Shown: piece after piece, positions 51,594 to 59,397 of the stretch
Numbering within the stretch: the stretch's first letter is position 1
Layout of the letters: the number at the start of each line of letters is the position of its first letter
Assembly (NCBI RefSeq): GCF_000215745.1
Contig: NC_015663.1
Coordinates: 4,030,001-4,094,000, forward strand
Length of the DNA: 64,000 nt
From: Klebsiella aerogenes KCTC 2190
GTDB taxonomy: Bacteria > Pseudomonadota > Gammaproteobacteria > Enterobacterales > Enterobacteriaceae
Direction: 5' to 3'
The notes under the pieces: model-generated
Told to the model about the DNA's origin: nothing
The model's database searches: none
Seen by the model: the letters and a program-made list of their open reading frames with translations, nothing else
Position numbers and translations under genes: made by a program

Positions 51594-52541
51594 ATGAAAA
51601 CACTACCTTCCGTCGCGCTGGGCACATGGTCCTGGGGCACAGGCTTTGCCGGTGGCGACACCGTCTTCGGCAATCATCTTTCTGATACTCAGATGGCAGA
51701 CGTGTTCACCACGGCCATGAGTAAGGGTCTCAATCTCTGGGATACCGCAGCAGTATATGGCATGGGGAGTTCCGAGGCAGCGCTGGGAACATTAGTCCGT
51801 CAGTTCCCCCGCGAGGATATGATTTTATCCACCAAATTCACACCGCAGATTGCTGACGAACAGTCAGCGCAGCCTGTCAGCGATATGCTTGAGGCCAGCC
51901 TTGGACGTCTGGGTGTGGACGTGATTGATATCTACTGGATCCACAATCCCCTCGACGTTGAGAAATGGACGCCAGGTCTGATCCCACTTTTACAAAGCGG
52001 TAAGGTAAAACGCGTCGGGGTTTCCAACCACAATCTGGCACAAATCAGACGCGCCAACGAAATCCTTAACGCTTCCGGTTATTCCCTCAGTGCAGTACAG
52101 AATCACTACAGCCTGCTTTATCGCGCCTCTGAAGAGGCCGGGATCCTTGATTATTGCCGACAAAATAACATCACGTTCTTTGCTTACATGGTCCTGGAGC
52201 AAGGCGCGCTCAGTGGTCGTTATGATTCAAATCATCCCATGCCTGCCGGGAGTGGCCGGGCCGAAAGTTATAACGCAGTACTGCCGCAGATAGAAAGATT
52301 AACCGCCGCCATGAAAAAAATGGGAGCCGAAAGGAATGCCAGCGTTGCACAGATAGCCATCGCATGGGCTATTGCAAAAGGCACCCTTCCCCTCGTTGGT
52401 GCGACTAAAGCCCATCACGTTCTGGACGCCGCCTGCGCTTCAGACATTCAGTTACGCGATGAGGAAATCATCCTGCTGGAACAACTCGCCACAGAGACCA
52501 GAGTGGATACACGAGGCGCCTGGGAAAAACCGATGGTGTAA
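51594..52541 (+). CDS. Aldo/keto reductase 4
   Basis: A 315-residue reductase of a plant-type or pyridoxal-reductase-like branch: LPSVALGTWSWGTGFAGGDT, catalytic NLWDTAAVYGMGSSEAALGT, MILSTKFTPQIADEQS, DIYWIHNPLDVEKWTPGLIP and TLPLVGATKAHHVLDAACAS. The catalytic Asp, Tyr, Lys and His are present. ACAGGAG lies eight bases upstream of ATG 51594. It is transcribed with the amidohydrolase about 100 bases downstream, or alone after the terminator at 51547. Substrate unknown. Confidence 0.9.
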   Translation: MKTLPSVALGTWSWGTGFAGGDTVFGNHLSDTQMADVFTTAMSKGLNLWDTAAVYGMGSSEAALGTLVRQFPREDMILSTKFTPQIADEQSAQPVSDMLEASLGRLGVDVIDIYWIHNPLDVEKWTPGLIPLLQSGKVKRVGVSNHNLAQIRRANEILNASGYSLSAVQNHYSLLYRASEEAGILDYCRQNNITFFAYMVLEQGALSGRYDSNHPMPAGSGRAESYNAVLPQIERLTAAMKKMGAERNASVAQIAIAWAIAKGTLPLVGATKAHHVLDAACASDIQLRDEEIILLEQLATETRVDTRGAWEKPMV

Positions 52542-52643
52542 ACCCCATCCGGGACAGACTGTCATGAATGGCACTCACGAACGGGCTGTTCCGGGCGATC
52601 CTAATCTGCATCACTTTTACTGCTTTGTATGAAGGGTGACAAT

Positions 52644-53678
52644 ATGAAAATCATTTGCCTCGAAGAACATTATCTCGACAGCGAGTTAGGGCGAGCGTGT
52701 ATGCCTGTTGCGCTTGAGCAGGCACCTTTCCTTGGCGACTGGGGGAAAACCGTCGCTGATGGTCATAATCCTGACCGAAGCCGGCCGCAGATAGAAAAGA
52801 ATGCGCTGATAAACGCGAAAGGCGCTGATTTGGGAAGCCGCCGCCTCAGGGATATGGATGAGGCGGGAATTACCCTGCAGATACTCTCTGTGGGCGGATT
52901 CCCCCAACTGGCACCCGAGGATGAAGCGGTAACATTAAATACGGCGGCAAACGATCGCCTTGCCGAGGCGGTAAGAAATCACCCAGATCGCTTCGCGGCA
53001 TTTGCCACACTTCCCTGGGCACAGCCGAAAGATGCTGAAAATGAGCTTGTCCGCGCAGTTGAAAAACTAGGATTTAAAGGAGCACTGCTGAATGGCAGAC
53101 CCTCTTCATGCTTTCTCGATCATCCTGACTATGACTCCCTGCTTTCCCGCTTTAATAAACTGAATGTGCCACTCTATCTTCATCCCGGATTACCGCTTAA
53201 AAGCGTACAGCAGGCCTACTTCACGGGCTTCAGCGCAGAGGTCAACGCCAGGCTTTCTATGTTTGGCTGGGGCTGGCATCACGAAGCGGGGATCCATTTG
53301 TTGCGGCTGATGTTATCGGGCGCATTTGATAAATATCCCAACATGCAGGTAATCAGTGGCCACTGGGGGGAGATGTTACCCTTCTGGCTCCAGCGTCTTG
53401 ATGACAGCCTACCACTGGCTGCAACGGGTCTGTCACGCACGCTAACGAGAACCTTCCAGGAACACGTTTACGTTACCCCGTCAGGTATGCTGACACTGCC
53501 GCACTTCAAGTTTATCTACGAGTTAATGGGGGCAGAAAGGATCCTGTTCTCCGTCGATTATCCCTATCAGACCCTGGACGGTGTAAAAACCTTTATAGAC
53601 AGTCTGCCCGTCAACAAGGCTGAAAAAGAGGCCATCGCATTTCGCAATGCAGAACGTTTACTGGGCATCACGGCGTAG
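52644..53678 (+). CDS. Amidohydrolase-2 family protein, gamma-resorcylate-decarboxylase-like
   Basis: A 344-residue metal-dependent TIM barrel of the ACMSD/gamma-resorcylate decarboxylase family. The metal ligands expected for non-oxidative aromatic decarboxylases are visible: IICLEEHYLDSELGRA (Glu and His), VPLYLHPGLPLKS, VISGHWGEMLPFWLQRLDDS and RILFSVDYPYQTLDGVKTFI (Asp). DRFAAFATLPWAQPKDAENE is also typical. Such enzymes remove carboxylate from hydroxybenzoates, or hydrolyse related rings. ATG 52644 has AAGGGTG upstream. Its presence gives the cluster an aromatic-acid flavour. Substrate not determined. Confidence 0.85.
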   Translation: MKIICLEEHYLDSELGRACMPVALEQAPFLGDWGKTVADGHNPDRSRPQIEKNALINAKGADLGSRRLRDMDEAGITLQILSVGGFPQLAPEDEAVTLNTAANDRLAEAVRNHPDRFAAFATLPWAQPKDAENELVRAVEKLGFKGALLNGRPSSCFLDHPDYDSLLSRFNKLNVPLYLHPGLPLKSVQQAYFTGFSAEVNARLSMFGWGWHHEAGIHLLRLMLSGAFDKYPNMQVISGHWGEMLPFWLQRLDDSLPLAATGLSRTLTRTFQEHVYVTPSGMLTLPHFKFIYELMGAERILFSVDYPYQTLDGVKTFIDSLPVNKAEKEAIAFRNAERLLGITA

Positions 53679-53828
53679 TTCACGGGTTCGTGATGACCGG
53701 TACAATGAGAACAGTTGACCATTATTAGTTTTTGTCTAAAAGTGAATGAGTCTTTACTACTCTAAAAAAAATAATGGTGTCACTCTATACTGGGTTAAAC
53801 ATTCACCAAATATATTTAACTCATTGAA

Positions 53829-54401
53829 ATGAAAAATATCCTTATTGTTTCAGGCCATCCTGAGCTTACCCATTCCGTCGCCAACGCCACTATCCTTGAT
53901 GAAGTGGCGACCGCCCTTCCCGATGCTGAAATTCGTCGTCTGGACTGGCTCTATCCGGACGGCAAATTCAATATCGCTGCGGAGCAGGAAAGCCTGCTCA
54001 GGGCTGATGTGATTGTCTGGCAGTTTCCTTTTTCCTGGTATGGGCTGCCCGGGTTAATGAAACATTGGCTGGACGAGGTCTTTGTCCACGGCTTCGCGCA
54101 TGGCTCAACGGCGAAACTGGGCGGTAAAAAGCTGATCCTCTCCTTCACTACAGGGGCGCCACAGGCGCTCTATACCGCTGACGGTTTCTTTGACCATGCC
54201 ATTGAAGAATATCTTATTCCGTTCGAGACCACGGCAAAACTGTGCAATCTTGAGCTGCTGGCGCCGGTTTATACCTGCGGTATCAGCTATGCCGACCGGG
54301 ATGCCGACAAAATAGCGCAGCAAAAAACGCTTGCCCGGGAACACGCTTCAAGGCTTGTCGATCTGCTCAATTCCGTCGTGAATAATCCAGAGGGAGAATA
54401 A
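53829..54401 (+). CDS. Flavodoxin-fold NAD(P)H-dependent oxidoreductase (KefF/MdaB-like), cytoplasmic
   Basis: A 190-residue flavodoxin-2 family enzyme, as in KefF, MdaB and NQO1. Features are ILIVSGHPELTHSVANATIL, VIVWQFPFSWYGLPGLMKHW, LDEVFVHGFAHGSTAKLGGK and ILSFTTGAPQALYTADGFFD, which form the FMN or FAD pocket. It should reduce quinones by two electrons with NAD(P)H. No signal peptide is present, unlike its relative at 55876. It lies two bases before the next reductase gene, so the two are tightly coupled. ATG 53829 begins directly with the first strand. Confidence 0.88.
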   Translation: MKNILIVSGHPELTHSVANATILDEVATALPDAEIRRLDWLYPDGKFNIAAEQESLLRADVIVWQFPFSWYGLPGLMKHWLDEVFVHGFAHGSTAKLGGKKLILSFTTGAPQALYTADGFFDHAIEEYLIPFETTAKLCNLELLAPVYTCGISYADRDADKIAQQKTLAREHASRLVDLLNSVVNNPEGE

Positions 54402-54403
54402 CG

Positions 54404-55423
54404 ATGCAGTATACCCGGCTCGGTAAAAGTGACTTACTGGTCTCCCGCATCTGTATGGGATGTATGGGGTTTGGCGACCCGTTAACGGGCCAGCATCGCT
54501 GGACGCTGGACGAAACAGCAAGCCGGGACATCATCCGCTACGGTCTCGAAAAGGGTATCAATTTTTACGATACCGCCATCGCCTATCAGAACGGCTCCAG
54601 CGAGCGATACGTTGGCCGGGCGCTGCGGGAGATGGCAAAACGCGAGGACGTGGTGCTGGCCACCAAGTTTCTGCCGCGAACCGCCGAGCAAATTGCCGCG
54701 GGGATCGGCGGAAAAGAGGCAATAGCCCGATCGCTCGACCAGAGCCTACAGAATCTGGGGATGGACTACATCGACCTCTACATCTACCACATCTGGGATT
54801 ACAACACGCCAGTTATTGAGGTGCTTGAAGCGCTTCATGCCGCCGTTACTGCGGGGAAAGTGCGCGCTATTGGTATTTCCAATTGCTATGCCTGGCAGCT
54901 TGCGAAAGCGAACGCCCTTGCCGAACGCGAAGGGCTGACGCCCTTTGTCTCTGTGCAAAGCCACTACAACCTGATTATGCGTGAAGATGAACGAGAGCTC
55001 TTCGGTCTGTGCGCTGAAGATGATATCGCCATGACCCCCTATAGCGCGCTGGCCAGCGGTCGTCTCTCCCGGAAAGAAGGCCACACGCGGCGAGCCACCG
55101 AGGATGCCTATGCCCGCGGAAAATATGACAGCACGGCTGAACAGGATCGGATCATTATCGAGCGCGTCTCCGAGCTTGCTGAACGGCATCAGGTGTCCAT
55201 GACGGAAATCTCACTCGCCTGGCTGCTGACAAAAGTCACGTCACCTGTCGTAGGGGCCACAAAAAAAGATCACGTCGATGGCGCGGTAAACGCCGTAAAT
55301 CTTCAACTGAGCCCGGAGGAAATCCGGTTTCTGGAAGAAACCTACCAGCCGCACGTTCTGACGGGGATCATGGCGCAAAACACGCCGCAAACTAAAGACG
55401 CCAGGCAGGTCTGGACGCGGTAG
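54404..55423 (+). CDS. Aldo/keto reductase 5
   Basis: A 339-residue reductase: MQYTRLGKSDLLVSRICMGC, catalytic NFYDTAIAYQNGSSERYVGR, DVVLATKFLPRTAEQI, DLYIYHIWDYNTPVIEVLEA and TSPVVGATKKDHVDGAVNAV. The catalytic tetrad is intact. GAGGGAG lies before ATG 54404. It forms a two-gene unit with the cytoplasmic quinone-reductase-like gene before it. It is most similar in layout to reductase 1, so the cluster probably grew partly by duplication (inference from shared motifs). Confidence 0.9.
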   Translation: MQYTRLGKSDLLVSRICMGCMGFGDPLTGQHRWTLDETASRDIIRYGLEKGINFYDTAIAYQNGSSERYVGRALREMAKREDVVLATKFLPRTAEQIAAGIGGKEAIARSLDQSLQNLGMDYIDLYIYHIWDYNTPVIEVLEALHAAVTAGKVRAIGISNCYAWQLAKANALAEREGLTPFVSVQSHYNLIMREDERELFGLCAEDDIAMTPYSALASGRLSRKEGHTRRATEDAYARGKYDSTAEQDRIIIERVSELAERHQVSMTEISLAWLLTKVTSPVVGATKKDHVDGAVNAVNLQLSPEEIRFLEETYQPHVLTGIMAQNTPQTKDARQVWTR

Positions 55424-55461
55424 CCCTTATTCTCTTTCATGAAAGGTTATGAGGAGGAAGG

Positions 55462-55839
55462 ATGATTTTTAAAACAGTGGTAGCCACTCTTTTCACACTC
55501 TCCGGGCTCGCGCCAGCCCTGGCAGCAACGCCTGCTTATTACATCGCAGAGTTTCAGGCGACCGATCTTGACGCTATCAAACCGTACAGCGCTCAGGTTG
55601 AATCCACCTTCAGACCTTTTGGTGGACGCTTCATCGTCAGAGGAGGTGAACCCGATGTTAAAGAAGGGTTTGGAGCACAGGGCAGACTGGTTGTAATCAA
55701 GTTTGAGAGTCTCAAAAATGCCCAGGACTGGTATAGCTCGGTCGCGTACCAGAAGATCATTCCTATCCGACACCGTGCTGGCAATTCGCGAACCTATATC
55801 GTAGAAGGATTGCCAGAACTGGCTCCTGTTACACCATAG
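55462..55839 (+). CDS. Exported DUF1330 protein
   Basis: A 125-residue protein with a signal peptide (MIFKTVVATLFTLSGLAPAL, cleavage after ALA-A) and one DUF1330 domain: YYIAEFQATDLDAIKPYSAQ, STFRPFGGRFIVRGGEPDV, GRLVVIKFESLKNAQDWYSS and AYQKIIPIRHRAGNSRTYIV. The domain has the dimeric ferredoxin-like barrel fold related to ABM and EthD proteins; no reaction is known. Most DUF1330 proteins are cytoplasmic, so export is notable. GGAGGAAGG precedes ATG 55462. The start of a run of exported proteins reaching to 58033. Confidence 0.85.
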   Translation: MIFKTVVATLFTLSGLAPALAATPAYYIAEFQATDLDAIKPYSAQVESTFRPFGGRFIVRGGEPDVKEGFGAQGRLVVIKFESLKNAQDWYSSVAYQKIIPIRHRAGNSRTYIVEGLPELAPVTP

Positions 55840-55875
55840 CGTTTTACAGTCCTGTTAAGACAAAGGAGGTTTATG

Positions 55876-56481
55876 ATGGTGTTACTTCAGCGCAGAGCAG
55901 CAGCATTGTTTTTGTTTGCCTTTATCTTCCTCATGCCCGTTAGTCATGCTTATAGCCGTGAAAAGACCGACATTAAAACGCTCGTTATCGTCTCTCACCC
56001 TTATCCGGAACGCTCAGTTCTGACAAAAGGGCTGCAGGAAGCCGCTGAGAGTCTGGAAGGCGTGACGGTTCGCAACCTTGAGACACTGTATGGCTATGAC
56101 ACACGTCGGATTAATGGCGACGCGGAGCGAAAAATGATGCGTGAGCACAGGCGTGTTGTTTTTATCTTCCCGACACACTGGTTCAACATTACACCAATGA
56201 TGAAGGCCTGGCTGAATGAAACCTGGGGAAGTGTCGGACCCGGTCTTTGGCAGGGAAAGGAGATGTTTGTTGTCAGTACGGCTGCGGGGGGAAGCTCCAC
56301 TTACGGGACGGACGGCAGGATCGGGGTATCGCTTGCGGATGTGTTTTTACCGATGAAGGCAAGCGCCCTGCACGCAGGTATGACGTGGCTTCCTCCCCTG
56401 GTCTTTGAGAGCGCCAGCAGCGGTCGGTTACCTTCTTACCAACACCAACTTATAGAACGTCTTAAACGGCCATTTCAGTAA
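55876..56481 (+). CDS. Flavodoxin-fold NAD(P)H oxidoreductase with N-terminal signal peptide
   Basis: A 201-residue protein: a hydrophobic N-terminus (LLQRRAAALFLFAFIFLMPV, cleavage probably after SHA-Y) followed by a complete flavodoxin-2 domain: TLVIVSHPYPERSVLTKGLQ, RVVFIFPTHWFNITPMMKAW, EMFVVSTAAGGSSTYGTDGR. It is a KefF-like quinone-reductase fold that appears to be exported or membrane-anchored, odd for an enzyme that should use cytoplasmic NAD(P)H. ATG 55876 is six bases after AGGAGG; ATG 55873 is too close. It sits in a five-gene unit of exported proteins. Confidence 0.8.
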   Translation: MVLLQRRAAALFLFAFIFLMPVSHAYSREKTDIKTLVIVSHPYPERSVLTKGLQEAAESLEGVTVRNLETLYGYDTRRINGDAERKMMREHRRVVFIFPTHWFNITPMMKAWLNETWGSVGPGLWQGKEMFVVSTAAGGSSTYGTDGRIGVSLADVFLPMKASALHAGMTWLPPLVFESASSGRLPSYQHQLIERLKRPFQ

Positions 56482-56491
56482 AAGGATCATC

Positions 56492-57217
56492 GTGAAAAAG
56501 ACTCTTATGCTTTTAATTTGCATGCTGATAAGCAGCCCTGTCTTTGCAACAAAACTGGACGCGCCGGATAAGCGAGTGATGAATCTCTTTGAGCTCGGCG
56601 TCAGGCCCGATCGGGACAAAGATTTTGCAGACGTAGCCAGACAGTCGATTTCCGCTTCGGTTGATCATGAAGCAGGTACGCTGGCGATGTACGCCCTGCA
56701 CCGCAGCGACAATCCACGTAAGGCATTCATGGTCGAACTCTATGAAAACGAGAGTGCTTACCGCAAACATCTGAATGCCGAACCATACAAGGCATTCGCT
56801 GCCCGGGCACCTGACATTATCGATCGGAAAAATAAAATCACTCTGGAGCCCCAGTTTCTGGGGGACAAACACATCATACCGAATGAGCGAACCATTAATA
56901 ATCTGGTGATCGTCGAGGTAAAGCCTGAATTACAGACCGAATTTAAAAACATCGTCATGCCTGAAATGGCTGAGTCGCTCAAAATAGAGAAAGGCGTGTT
57001 AGCCATGTATGCCGCTACAGACTCACAGACTCCGAACCGCTGGTATTTCTATGAGATTTACGCCAGTGAGGAAGCGTATCAACTGCACCGTCAAACGCCA
57101 CACTTCCGCGACTATCTCAGGCAAACGGCGAATATGAGCGTCAGTAAGGACGCTATCCCGGTAAAACCGGTATTTCTTCGTAACAAAGGCGGAATCAAAC
57201 AGGATCCGCACCGTTGA
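56492..57217 (+). CDS. Exported protein with two ABM-type monooxygenase domains
   Basis: A 241-residue protein: signal peptide MKKTLMLLICMLISSPVFA and two tandem antibiotic-biosynthesis-monooxygenase (ABM) domains. Domain one is about 28-115 (MNLFELGVRPDRDKDFADVA, GTLAMYALHRSDNPRKAFMV, YENESAYRKHLNAEPYKAFA), domain two about 130-225 (NNLVIVEVKPELQTEFKNIV, GVLAMYAATDSQTPNRWYFY, YASEEAYQLHRQTPHFRDYL). Such domains oxidise quinols and polyphenols without cofactor or bind haem. Both copies keep the Tyr/His-rich end. AAAGGATC precedes ATG 56492, ten bases after the previous stop. Confidence 0.84.
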   Translation: MKKTLMLLICMLISSPVFATKLDAPDKRVMNLFELGVRPDRDKDFADVARQSISASVDHEAGTLAMYALHRSDNPRKAFMVELYENESAYRKHLNAEPYKAFAARAPDIIDRKNKITLEPQFLGDKHIIPNERTINNLVIVEVKPELQTEFKNIVMPEMAESLKIEKGVLAMYAATDSQTPNRWYFYEIYASEEAYQLHRQTPHFRDYLRQTANMSVSKDAIPVKPVFLRNKGGIKQDPHR

Positions 57218-57232
57218 CCAGTGAGGATTGAC

Positions 57233-58033
57233 ATGAAAAGCGTAATTGCAGCGGCGGCCATGTCGCTTATTTCTGATTTTGCTAATGCTGAGGAAACAAG
57301 AGGTAAAGCGATGATGAAAATTGAACCTTCAGCGATTTCTGAAGCTGATATTCGTTCTGTTTCACCGGCTCTTGCGCGCTTTGGTCGAGAAGCTATTACT
57401 GAAGATCTGTGGACACGCGATGCCCTCTTGCCAAGGGATCGTAGTATGGTGACCGTCGCCATGCTAATTGCCAGAAACCAGCCTGGCGACCTTAAGCACT
57501 ATATAGACATTGCCCTTGATAATGGCGTTACGCCAGCGGAATTGTCAGAAATCATTACCCATCTGGCGTTCTACTCAGGTTGGCCAAATGCAATGTCAGC
57601 CGTCAGCGTGACCAAAGCAGTATTTGAAACTCGTGGCGTCACGGCAGATGCACTTCCTGACGCTTCTCCGGACCTGCTTCCTCTCAACCAGGATGCAGAA
57701 AAGCAGCGTTCAGAGACAGTGGAAAAAAATGTTGGCCCAATATCTCCGGGCCTGGTTAAATTCACTGCAGATCCACTGTTCCTGGATCTCTGGCAAAGAC
57801 CCGCGCTGAAACCCCGCGACAGAAGCCTGATTACGGTCAGCGCCTTAATCGCATCCGGACAGAGCGCGCAGATTGGCTATCACCTCAATAGAGCAATGGA
57901 TAATGGACTTTCTGTTGAGGAAGCTGGTGAGATCGTTACCCAGGCCGCCTTCTATGCTGGCTGGCCAAACGCATTTACCGCTGCTTCGGTTGTCGGAGAG
58001 GTGCTAAACAATCGATCATCGAGTAAAAGGTAA
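57233..58033 (+). CDS. Exported carboxymuconolactone-decarboxylase family protein, two CMD domains
   Basis: A 266-residue protein: signal peptide MKSVIAAAAMSLISDFANA and two CMD/AhpD-fold domains, TRDALLPRDRSMVTVAMLIA with HLAFYSGWPNAMSAVSVTKA and QRPALKPRDRSLITVSALIA with QAAFYAGWPNAFTAASVVGE. The Cys-x-x-Cys pair of AhpD-type peroxidases is absent, which leaves a decarboxylase/isomerase-like function as the better analogy. An internal start at Met28 would give a cytoplasmic form, but GAGG before ATG 57233 supports the long one. Last gene of the exported unit. Confidence 0.85.
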   Translation: MKSVIAAAAMSLISDFANAEETRGKAMMKIEPSAISEADIRSVSPALARFGREAITEDLWTRDALLPRDRSMVTVAMLIARNQPGDLKHYIDIALDNGVTPAELSEIITHLAFYSGWPNAMSAVSVTKAVFETRGVTADALPDASPDLLPLNQDAEKQRSETVEKNVGPISPGLVKFTADPLFLDLWQRPALKPRDRSLITVSALIASGQSAQIGYHLNRAMDNGLSVEEAGEIVTQAAFYAGWPNAFTAASVVGEVLNNRSSSKR

Positions 58034-58082
58034 TATTACTGAACACTAAAACTTGATGCACATCACAAAATTAGAACGAACA

Positions 58083-58092
58083 GTTCATGAAC
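58083..58092. repeat. Palindrome GTTCATGAAC
   Basis: Perfect ten-base palindrome sharing the GTTCAT/ATGAAC half-sites with the larger repeat at 58133-58167, 40 bases downstream. Together they look like repeated operator half-sites. Confidence 0.45.
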
Positions 58093-58132
58093 CAACAGGC
58101 GTGACATCGAGTGATTTATGGACAGCGTTTAA

Positions 58133-58167
58133 CACAGTTATGAACCAAAACTGAGTTCATAACTGTG
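58133..58167. repeat. 13-base inverted repeat
   Basis: CACAGTTATGAAC, nine-base spacer, GTTCATAACTGTG: perfect arms. Not followed by T's, so more likely a dimer-binding operator than a terminator. It lies 100 bases past the CMD gene and about 390 before the SnoaL-like gene. Confidence 0.6.
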
Positions 58168-58350
58168 AGTTTGAATCGCCATTTGATTAATATCCATTTA
58201 AAACAGTTTGTTATACTGTTTCTGGTGCTGAAGTAAATTATGTATATTCCTCAAACCCAGAATAGTTAAATTACATTGAGCATACCTGACGATCTCCACA
58301 TGGGATTATGAACCTGGTAATTTGTGGTGATTAGCGACCTCCCGCAAAGT

Positions 58351-58396
58351 AGATCAAACTGCCCTTTTTTCTTCTTAAGTAAAAGCAGCTTGATCT
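58351..58396. repeat. 12-base imperfect inverted repeat
   Basis: AGATCAAACTGC / GCAGCTTGATCT, 11 of 12 positions match, with a 22-base T/A-rich spacer (TTTTTTCTTCTTAAG). Function unknown; possible transcript end or operator. Confidence 0.5.
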
Positions 58397-58556
58397 AAAC
58401 GAGTCGATGCCGCAGATTCAAGACTCCATTTGTTCATGAAGTCATCTCAATCAGCCGCAAACTCAGCAGACCGTTACTGTCTGAAATGTCGCTGGGTGGC
58501 CGGTTCATTAACCTGACAGGCCTGAAGCCTGACATCAAACCATCGCTGGAGGAAGC

Positions 58557-59009
58557 ATGCTTAAAAAATCGATAGTCGCCCTTTCATTGTTTTTCGCTCT
58601 GACGCCCGCCGTTTTTGCGGGCAATAGCGAAAGCGAGCTGTTGAATAAAAAGAATGTGATTGATTTTTATAATAAGGCCTTGAATGAAAAAGACTTCTCT
58701 GCCGCCAGGCCTTATCTAGGGGATCGCTATGTACAGCACAATCCGATGGCAAAAGATGGCGTGGAAGGCTTCGAGCAGTTTATCGCTTTTCTGAAGAGTA
58801 AATATCCCGACTCGCACAGCGAAATTAAGCAGGCATTCGTCGACGGAGATAACGTGATCTTGCATGTTGAAGTGACCGGTCGTGAGCCAGGCGTTACGCG
58901 GGCTATCGTGGATATCTTCCGCCTCAACGAACAGCACAAAATCGTTGAACATTGGGATGTTACCCAAAACGTTCCGCAAAAAACCGCCAGCGGCAACGGC
59001 ATGTTCTAA
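58557..59009 (+). CDS. Exported SnoaL-like (NTF2-fold) protein
   Basis: A 150-residue protein with a signal peptide (MLKKSIVALSLFFALTPAVF, cleavage after AFA-G) and a SnoaL-like polyketide-cyclase/NTF2-fold domain: VIDFYNKALNEKDFSAARPY, YVQHNPMAKDGVEGFEQFIA, FLKSKYPDSHSEIKQAFVDG and EHWDVTQNVPQKTASGNGMF. The QHNP and EHWD segments are typical of the family's active pocket. GAGGAAGC precedes the start near 58557; the ATG is at 58557-58559. It shares export and a small-molecule-enzyme fold with the gene run ending at 58033, so it may belong to the same system. Confidence 0.83.
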   Translation: MLKKSIVALSLFFALTPAVFAGNSESELLNKKNVIDFYNKALNEKDFSAARPYLGDRYVQHNPMAKDGVEGFEQFIAFLKSKYPDSHSEIKQAFVDGDNVILHVEVTGREPGVTRAIVDIFRLNEQHKIVEHWDVTQNVPQKTASGNGMF

Positions 59010-59072
59010 GACCTTTGACTCACGCTCTTGCTTTCCCTTTTTTCATTCGTACAGAAGATTGCTTGTTTAAAT

Positions 59073-59105
59073 AATTTATTTACTTTACTGTAAAGTAAAT
59101 AAATT
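59073..59105. promoter_or_regulatory. 33-bp perfect palindrome upstream of the RND pump unit
   Basis: AATTTATTTACTTTAC, one T, then its exact reverse complement. TetR-family operators are commonly palindromic, and a TetR gene lies at the end of this unit (62517). The palindrome ends 15 bases before the start of the small exported protein gene, so it covers the promoter region. Confidence 0.82.
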
Positions 59106-59120
59106 CATGAGATCACACTG

Positions 59121-59381
59121 ATGCTCAACGAAAGAAATTGGGGAAAGCTTCTTTATTTCATTGGCTTATGGCTTTTGAGCTCCAGTGCTGATGCTGGTTT
59201 GCCAAACTTCAGCAGTGAATACTTGCGCGCATCACCATGTGTTGCAACCCGCAAATTGTTCACAATCAACTCCTACGGCGTGGCAAAACAGATACCGCCC
59301 TTGCCTTTTTCTCCTCTTCCGGCTGACGACGAGCTAAACGAACCAACTGACGCGTTTGCTATGCAAAAATCCCTTAACTGA
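59121..59381 (+). CDS. Small exported protein before the RND pump
   Basis: An 86-residue protein with a probable signal peptide (LLYFIGLWLLSSSADAG) and a short mature part with Pro-rich PPLPFSPLPADDE. I do not recognise the family. It lies between the 33-bp palindrome and the RND gene, 16 bases before the latter, so it should be the first gene of that operon. No strong ribosome-binding site is visible before ATG 59121 (GAGATC about ten bases away), so it may instead be a leader peptide or part of the pump's 5' region. Confidence 0.5.
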   Translation: MLNERNWGKLLYFIGLWLLSSSADAGLPNFSSEYLRASPCVATRKLFTINSYGVAKQIPPLPFSPLPADDELNEPTDAFAMQKSLN

Positions 59382-59397
59382 CTAAAGGTGAATAACA

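Larger units (their letters stand above)
58034..58556. other. Non-coding region with several inverted repeats
   Basis: 523 bases without a supported gene, AT-rich in its first 300 bases. It contains the palindrome GTTCATGAAC at 58083-58092, a 13-base-arm repeat at 58133-58167 and a 12-base-arm repeat at 58351-58396. No known insertion sequence end or clear gene fragment was recognised. Confidence 0.6.

Noticed and set aside
58034..58556. Remnant of an insertion sequence or integrated element
   Set aside because: No transposase fragment, no target duplication and no known terminal repeat could be seen; only isolated inverted repeats.
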